Origin: Qipengyuania marincola
GTDB lineage: Bacteria; Pseudomonadota; Alphaproteobacteria; Sphingomonadales; Sphingomonadaceae
DNA: 64,000 nt
Assembly: GCF_029688625.1 (NCBI RefSeq)
Contig: NZ_JARULC010000001.1
Location: 62,001 to 126,000, forward strand
Reading direction: 5' to 3'
Shown: piece by piece, positions 60,612 to 64,000 of the stretch
How the letters are laid out: each line of letters begins with the position of its first letter
Position numbering within the stretch: the stretch's first letter is position 1
Notes under the pieces: generated by a model
What the model saw: the letters and a program-made list of their open reading frames with translations, nothing else
The model's database searches: none
What the model was told of the DNA's origin: nothing
Translations under genes and position numbers: made by a program

Positions 60612-61531
60612 ATTGCGGCCTGTTCGGGCCGCTTGCCGGTGGTTGCGATCCAGCAGCCACCCACGATCAGCAGCGCGCCACCGGCGGCGGTCCATGTGAC
60701 CGCTTCACCGAGCAACAGCCAGCCGAACAGCGCCGCCCAGACAAATCCCGAATATTCCAGTGGCACCAGAACCTGGGCCTGCGCCCGCGCGTACGCCCAT
60801 GCCATCGTCAGCGCGCCGGCGACTGTAAGCGCGGCGCCGATACCGACATCGCGCAAGGCTTCGGCTGGCGGCATCACGAACAGAAATGGTGCGGCCACAA
60901 GATAGATCGATCCGGCGATGCCCATGTAGAAGGTGGCAACCTCCAGCGGTTTTGCGACCAGCGCCTGTTGCCGTTGCAGCACGAGGTTCCACGCGTAGAG
61001 CAGGGCCGAAACGATTATCGACACGAGACCGAGCAGGGTCTCGTCGTTCAAGGTTCCGCGGCCAAACTTCCCGCTCACGATGATGAGCACGCCGGCAAGC
61101 CCGAATATCGCGCCCCAGATCGCGCGCGGTCGCACCTGTTCCCCAAGCAACAGAGCTGCGAGGTAGAGCGAGACGATCGGAGCTACGAAGGATATCGCGA
61201 TGGTTTCGGCCAGTGGCAGCTTGGTCAATGCGTAGAAGAACGTCAGCGCCATCATCGATCCGACCGCGCCGCGGGTCAGATGCACCCGCATGACCGCTTT
61301 CGATGGCCATTCCGGTCGCAGGGCCAACCAGACCGGGGCGATGATCGCAAAGGCCAGCCCCGCGCGCAGCAGGGCGGCCATGTAAGCGCCCATCGCCAGC
61401 GAGGCGCTTTTCATGAAGGCATCCATCAGCGACAGCATGGCGATCCCCGCCGCGGTGGCGAAAACGGGCTTGAGGGGGATCGGTTCGGCGGTCACCCGTG
61501 CGGCTTTAGGGTCGGAACGCGATGACGTCAT
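60608..61531 (-). CDS. EamA-family (DMT superfamily) transporter
   Basis: 307 aa, ten hydrophobic segments in two EamA repeats: AGIAMLSLMDAFMKSAS... and LLGLVSIIVSALLYAWNLVLQR, with SFVAPIVSLYLAALLLGE and LEYSGFVWAALFGWLLLGE ending the halves. Exporters of amino acids, metabolites or drugs belong here; substrate unknown. Confidence 0.9.
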   Translation of the reverse strand: MTSSRSDPKAARVTAEPIPLKPVFATAAGIAMLSLMDAFMKSASLAMGAYMAALLRAGLAFAIIAPVWLALRPEWPSKAVMRVHLTRGAVGSMMALTFFYALTKLPLAETIAISFVAPIVSLYLAALLLGEQVRPRAIWGAIFGLAGVLIIVSGKFGRGTLNDETLLGLVSIIVSALLYAWNLVLQRQQALVAKPLEVATFYMGIAGSIYLVAAPFLFVMPPAEALRDVGIGAALTVAGALTMAWAYARAQAQVLVPLEYSGFVWAALFGWLLLGEAVTWTAAGGALLIVGGCWIATTGKRPEQAAI

Positions 61532-61648
61532 CTATTTGCGCGCCAGTTCAGGCGGCGGTCAGCGTCCATCTTGGATGACGGAGACCGATCGCGTATATAT
61601 TCGGTCGCTCTCCGCTGAACGGGATTGGCGGCGCAACAGGTGGAATGA

Positions 61649-63073
61649 ATGACCAAGTTGAAGTTTCTTATCGGTAGCATGTGCAGCGCTGCTCTGGTTG
61701 CGGGACCCTCCTTCGCGCAGGAGCGTGCGCCGGAAAATCTGCTTCCGGCGCAGTCGGAAGGCGTCGGGGAGCCCGCCCCTCAGCCGCGCGTCAGCGAGCA
61801 ACAGAGCGCACCGCAGCCGAGCGTGGACGAGGCATTCGGGGATATCCGCATGCAGCCGGGCGAGGTCGTGCAGGAAATACCCTCGCTGGTGGGCAAATGG
61901 AGTGTCGAGAATGCCCGCAAGTTGCTGGCTTTCATTCCGACTCTCGAAGCCGAGGGCCTGCGTCCGGCCGATTACGAGACGTCTGCCCTGCAGTCTGCGA
62001 TTGCCGCGGGCGAAGGTCAGGCACTGAACGAGATCGCCAGCCAAACCTTCGTGTGGGTGGTCGAGGATCTGCGCGACGGGCGCACGCCGATGGAAGCGCG
62101 CAAGCAATGGTTCGTCGTTGATCCCGATGCCGACAAGATGCCGACCCACGTGATACTAGAACGCGCGCTTGCCAGCGGCGATATCGCCGGAGAGCTGACC
62201 GCGCTCAATCCGGTGTCGCCCGATTATGCGCGCCTGAAGGAAGAGCTCGCCAGGACGAGCGATCCGGCAAAGCGCAAGCTGATCCGCGCCAACATGGATC
62301 GCTGGCGCTGGCTGGGCCAGGACCTTGGCAAGCAATATCTGCTGACCAACGTGCCCGAATATCAGCTACGCCTGACGGTCAACGACCGGATCATCAAGAA
62401 CTACCGCGTCGTCGTCGGCAAGCCCGGGCGCACTGCGACCCCGCAACTCGCGGAAATGGTCGAGGCGGTAATCTACAATCCGACCTGGACCGTGCCACAG
62501 TCGATCGTGAAAGGCGAAGGGCTGGGCGCGAAAGTGCTGAACAACCCGGGCTGGGCACGGGCGAATGGTTACAAGGCGACCAAGGGCGCCAATGGCTGGG
62601 TCACCGTGGTGCAGCAGCCGGGCCCGGGCAATTCGCTCGGCCTGATGAAACTCGACATGCCCAACGAGCATGCGATCTTCCTCCATGACACGCCCAGCCG
62701 GCACCTGTTCGCGCAGGATAACCGCGCGCTCAGCCATGGTTGCATTCGCGTGCAGGGCGCGCGGGAGCTGGCGATGACCATGTCGATGCTGGGGAACGCG
62801 AAGACGAAATCGGACTTGCCCTTGATACAGGAGGAGGTCTCCGAGATCACGCAGAGCGGCGAATATACGCGCTATGCGATGGAAAAGCAGTGGCCGGTCT
62901 ACATCACCTATTTCACCATGGGTGTGGACGTGGACGGCAAGCTGACCCGCTTCGCCGACATCTACGATCGCGATGCGCCGGTGCTCGCCGCGCTCGATGC
63001 GCCGCGCCAGCAGAACCGTGCGCGCAAGACCAGCGAAGAGGCTGTCGAGATCATCGACGATATGCAGACGTGA
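61649..63073 (+). CDS. L,D-transpeptidase (YcbB/LdtD-like)
   Basis: 474 aa with signal peptide (SAALVAGPSFAQ). A scaffold domain (about 70-230) precedes the YkuD catalytic domain with VVVGKPGRTATPQL, YNPTWTVPQSIVKGE and the active site HDTPSRHLFAQDNRALSHGCIRV. The Cys thiol forms 3-3 cross-links in peptidoglycan or anchors proteins. Longer than plain YkuD enzymes, as LdtD is. Confidence 0.92.
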   Translation: MTKLKFLIGSMCSAALVAGPSFAQERAPENLLPAQSEGVGEPAPQPRVSEQQSAPQPSVDEAFGDIRMQPGEVVQEIPSLVGKWSVENARKLLAFIPTLEAEGLRPADYETSALQSAIAAGEGQALNEIASQTFVWVVEDLRDGRTPMEARKQWFVVDPDADKMPTHVILERALASGDIAGELTALNPVSPDYARLKEELARTSDPAKRKLIRANMDRWRWLGQDLGKQYLLTNVPEYQLRLTVNDRIIKNYRVVVGKPGRTATPQLAEMVEAVIYNPTWTVPQSIVKGEGLGAKVLNNPGWARANGYKATKGANGWVTVVQQPGPGNSLGLMKLDMPNEHAIFLHDTPSRHLFAQDNRALSHGCIRVQGARELAMTMSMLGNAKTKSDLPLIQEEVSEITQSGEYTRYAMEKQWPVYITYFTMGVDVDGKLTRFADIYDRDAPVLAALDAPRQQNRARKTSEEAVEIIDDMQT

Positions 63074-63085
63074 GTTTTGCTAAAC

Positions 63086-63109
63086 CCGCCCCGCTACGCA
63101 GCGGGGCGG
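63086..63109. terminator. Bidirectional hairpin between the two L,D-transpeptidase genes
   Basis: Perfect 9-bp stem CCGCCCCGC / GCGGGGCGG around TACGCA, in the 40 bp between convergent stops. The minus strand continues with GTTT; T-runs are short, so efficiency is uncertain. Confidence 0.6.
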
Positions 63110-63113
63110 TATC

Positions 63114-63809
63114 CTAATAGACGCCCGGGTTCGTGCGTTCGAAGGTGCCGCCGCCCTCGCGGCGCAATAATTCCCGTGATGCCACGCGACGCCCGTCGTT
63201 CTGAATGCCGAGGCTATCGGCGTAGAGCAGGCGGCCGCCCGACAAATCGATCAGTGCCCGGTCGAACTGCTCGGGGCCCATGGCGAAACAGCCATTCGAG
63301 CGCCCGAGGCGGCCCCAGCGCGCGACATGCTCGGGCGTGGCGTAGCCGGCCTTGTGCATGACGATAGCACGCGGCAGGGCATTCGAATTGGTCGGGTCGA
63401 GCCCGTCGAGGCGGATCGAGGTGCCGAACTTCCCGACATACCAGCTGCGCGTCATATAGGCGCCGCGGCTGGTGCAGTGCGAGCCTTCGACATTCGAATA
63501 GCGGTCGAGCCAGCCGTCATGCTCGGGGTCGGAGCCATCGCCATGGCTCACGTGGTAATTGGCGACCCGCTCGTTCTCGACATCGACGAAATAGAAGCGC
63601 CGTTCGGCGGAATGCACGCCGAAATCGGCGATCCCCACGATATCCCGTTTCCAGATGCCCTGTCCGACGCGGGCCAGTTGCTCGCGCGCGATCTCGAGCA
63701 GGACGCGGTCACGCGCGGCAAAGGGATTGACCTGCGCAAATATCCGGCCTGGCACGGCTACGGCTGCCGTCATGGTCAGCGTACTTTTGAGGATATCGCG
63801 TCTTTTCAT
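63114..63809 (-). CDS. YkuD_2-family murein L,D-transpeptidase
   Basis: 231 aa from ATG 63809. The N-terminus MKRRDILKS with a hydrophobic stretch and IFA cleavage site looks like a signal peptide (RR but no full Tat motif). YkuD_2 catalytic core with FYFVDVENERVANYHVSHG, SSHC-like SNVEGSHCTSRGAYMT, MHKAGYATPEH and the active site RLGRSNGCFAMG. Family members make or edit peptidoglycan cross-links. Confidence 0.88.
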   Translation of the reverse strand: MKRRDILKSTLTMTAAVAVPGRIFAQVNPFAARDRVLLEIAREQLARVGQGIWKRDIVGIADFGVHSAERRFYFVDVENERVANYHVSHGDGSDPEHDGWLDRYSNVEGSHCTSRGAYMTRSWYVGKFGTSIRLDGLDPTNSNALPRAIVMHKAGYATPEHVARWGRLGRSNGCFAMGPEQFDRALIDLSGGRLLYADSLGIQNDGRRVASRELLRREGGGTFERTNPGVY

Positions 63810-63900
63810 CGTACCGTGCGTTCTACCATGCGCTCGCTGGCGCGCCAATGAACAAACAATGGCCGCTGCCTGGCTCTGGTTCCGTAGGCGGGAGGGCGGA

Positions 63901-64000
63901 TCAGCCGCCGAGGATCATTTCCTCGCTCTCGATGCGCACTGGCGAGATTGTCTGAAGGTAGCTTTGTCCGAGAAGGGAGATGCCCAGTCCTTCGGGCACG
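63901..64000 (-). CDS. C-terminal end of a retropepsin-like aspartic protease gene (partial)
   Basis: 32 residues before the stop at 63901-63903. VPEGLGISLLGQSYLQ resembles the LLGxxFL segment that ends the clan AA aspartyl protease domain (TIGR02281 type). The start lies outside the window. Confidence 0.6.
   Translation of the reverse strand, partial: VPEGLGISLLGQSYLQTISPVRIESEEMILGG

Overview
The window reads as a chromosomal segment of an alphaproteobacterium of the Sphingomonadales, most likely Erythrobacteraceae (Erythrobacter/Qipengyuania/Altererythrobacter type). The evidence is high GC, a large TonB-dependent receptor beside a catabolic operon, the alphaproteobacterial gene orders mutM/ubiE-ubiB-coaBC-dut and secB/Tim44-like-mltA-smr, and glutathione-dependent formaldehyde oxidation. 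No rRNA, tRNA, CRISPR array, transposase or phage gene is visible.

Left part (1-18,900), accessory in character. A tightly overlapping plus-strand operon (about 81-9,101) encodes a Coq4-family protein whose N-terminus looks frameshifted, a thiolase-superfamily protein without the catalytic Cys, a DUF35 Zn-ribbon/OB-fold partner, two acyl-CoA dehydrogenases, a fatty-acyl-CoA synthetase, a Baeyer-Villiger-type flavin monooxygenase and an alpha/beta hydrolase. A 978-aa TonB-dependent receptor follows. The set resembles actinobacterial sterol side-chain degradation modules (FadD/paired FadE/Ltp-DUF35 aldolase). It suggests uptake of a ketone- or isoprenoid/steroid-like substrate, Baeyer-Villiger oxidation, ester hydrolysis, CoA activation, dehydrogenation and retro-aldol chain cleavage. 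Next comes a minus-strand EmrA-EmrB-OprM-like efflux operon, a broken MarR-type regulator facing it, and an orphan MCE/MlaD protein.

Middle part (18,945-43,116), mostly housekeeping: aldose epimerase; CitE-like lyase; tyrA-hisC; metX-metW; the formaldehyde detoxification set (S-(hydroxymethyl)glutathione dehydrogenase, VOC protein, S-formylglutathione hydrolase); small secreted proteins; a GST; mutM; ubiE-ubiB; coaBC (with a large acidic insertion) and dut; a DUF4136 lipoprotein; secB-murJ-trpS; a Tim44-like protein, mltA and smr.

Right part (43,152-64,000). A minus-strand peroxide-defence block (katA, katG, ahpF, ahpC), with hairpin terminators after katG, ahpC and ahpF, is followed by an HhH lipoprotein, an MsrQ-like haem membrane protein, RlpA and aroC. 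Next are ruvA-(DsrE-like)-ruvB. A Ser/Thr-repeat, poly-proline cell-surface protein with a PEP-CTERM-like tail lies 13 bp tail-to-tail from a prolyl-4-hydroxylase-type dioxygenase. The window ends with aconitase plus a rhodanese lipoprotein, an EamA exporter, two different L,D-transpeptidases and the end of a retropepsin-like protease gene.

The most interesting points are the Coq4/Ltp-like catabolic operon, the possible enzyme-substrate pair of prolyl hydroxylase and poly-proline protein, the 180-residue insertion in CoaBC, and the DsrE gene inside ruvAB.
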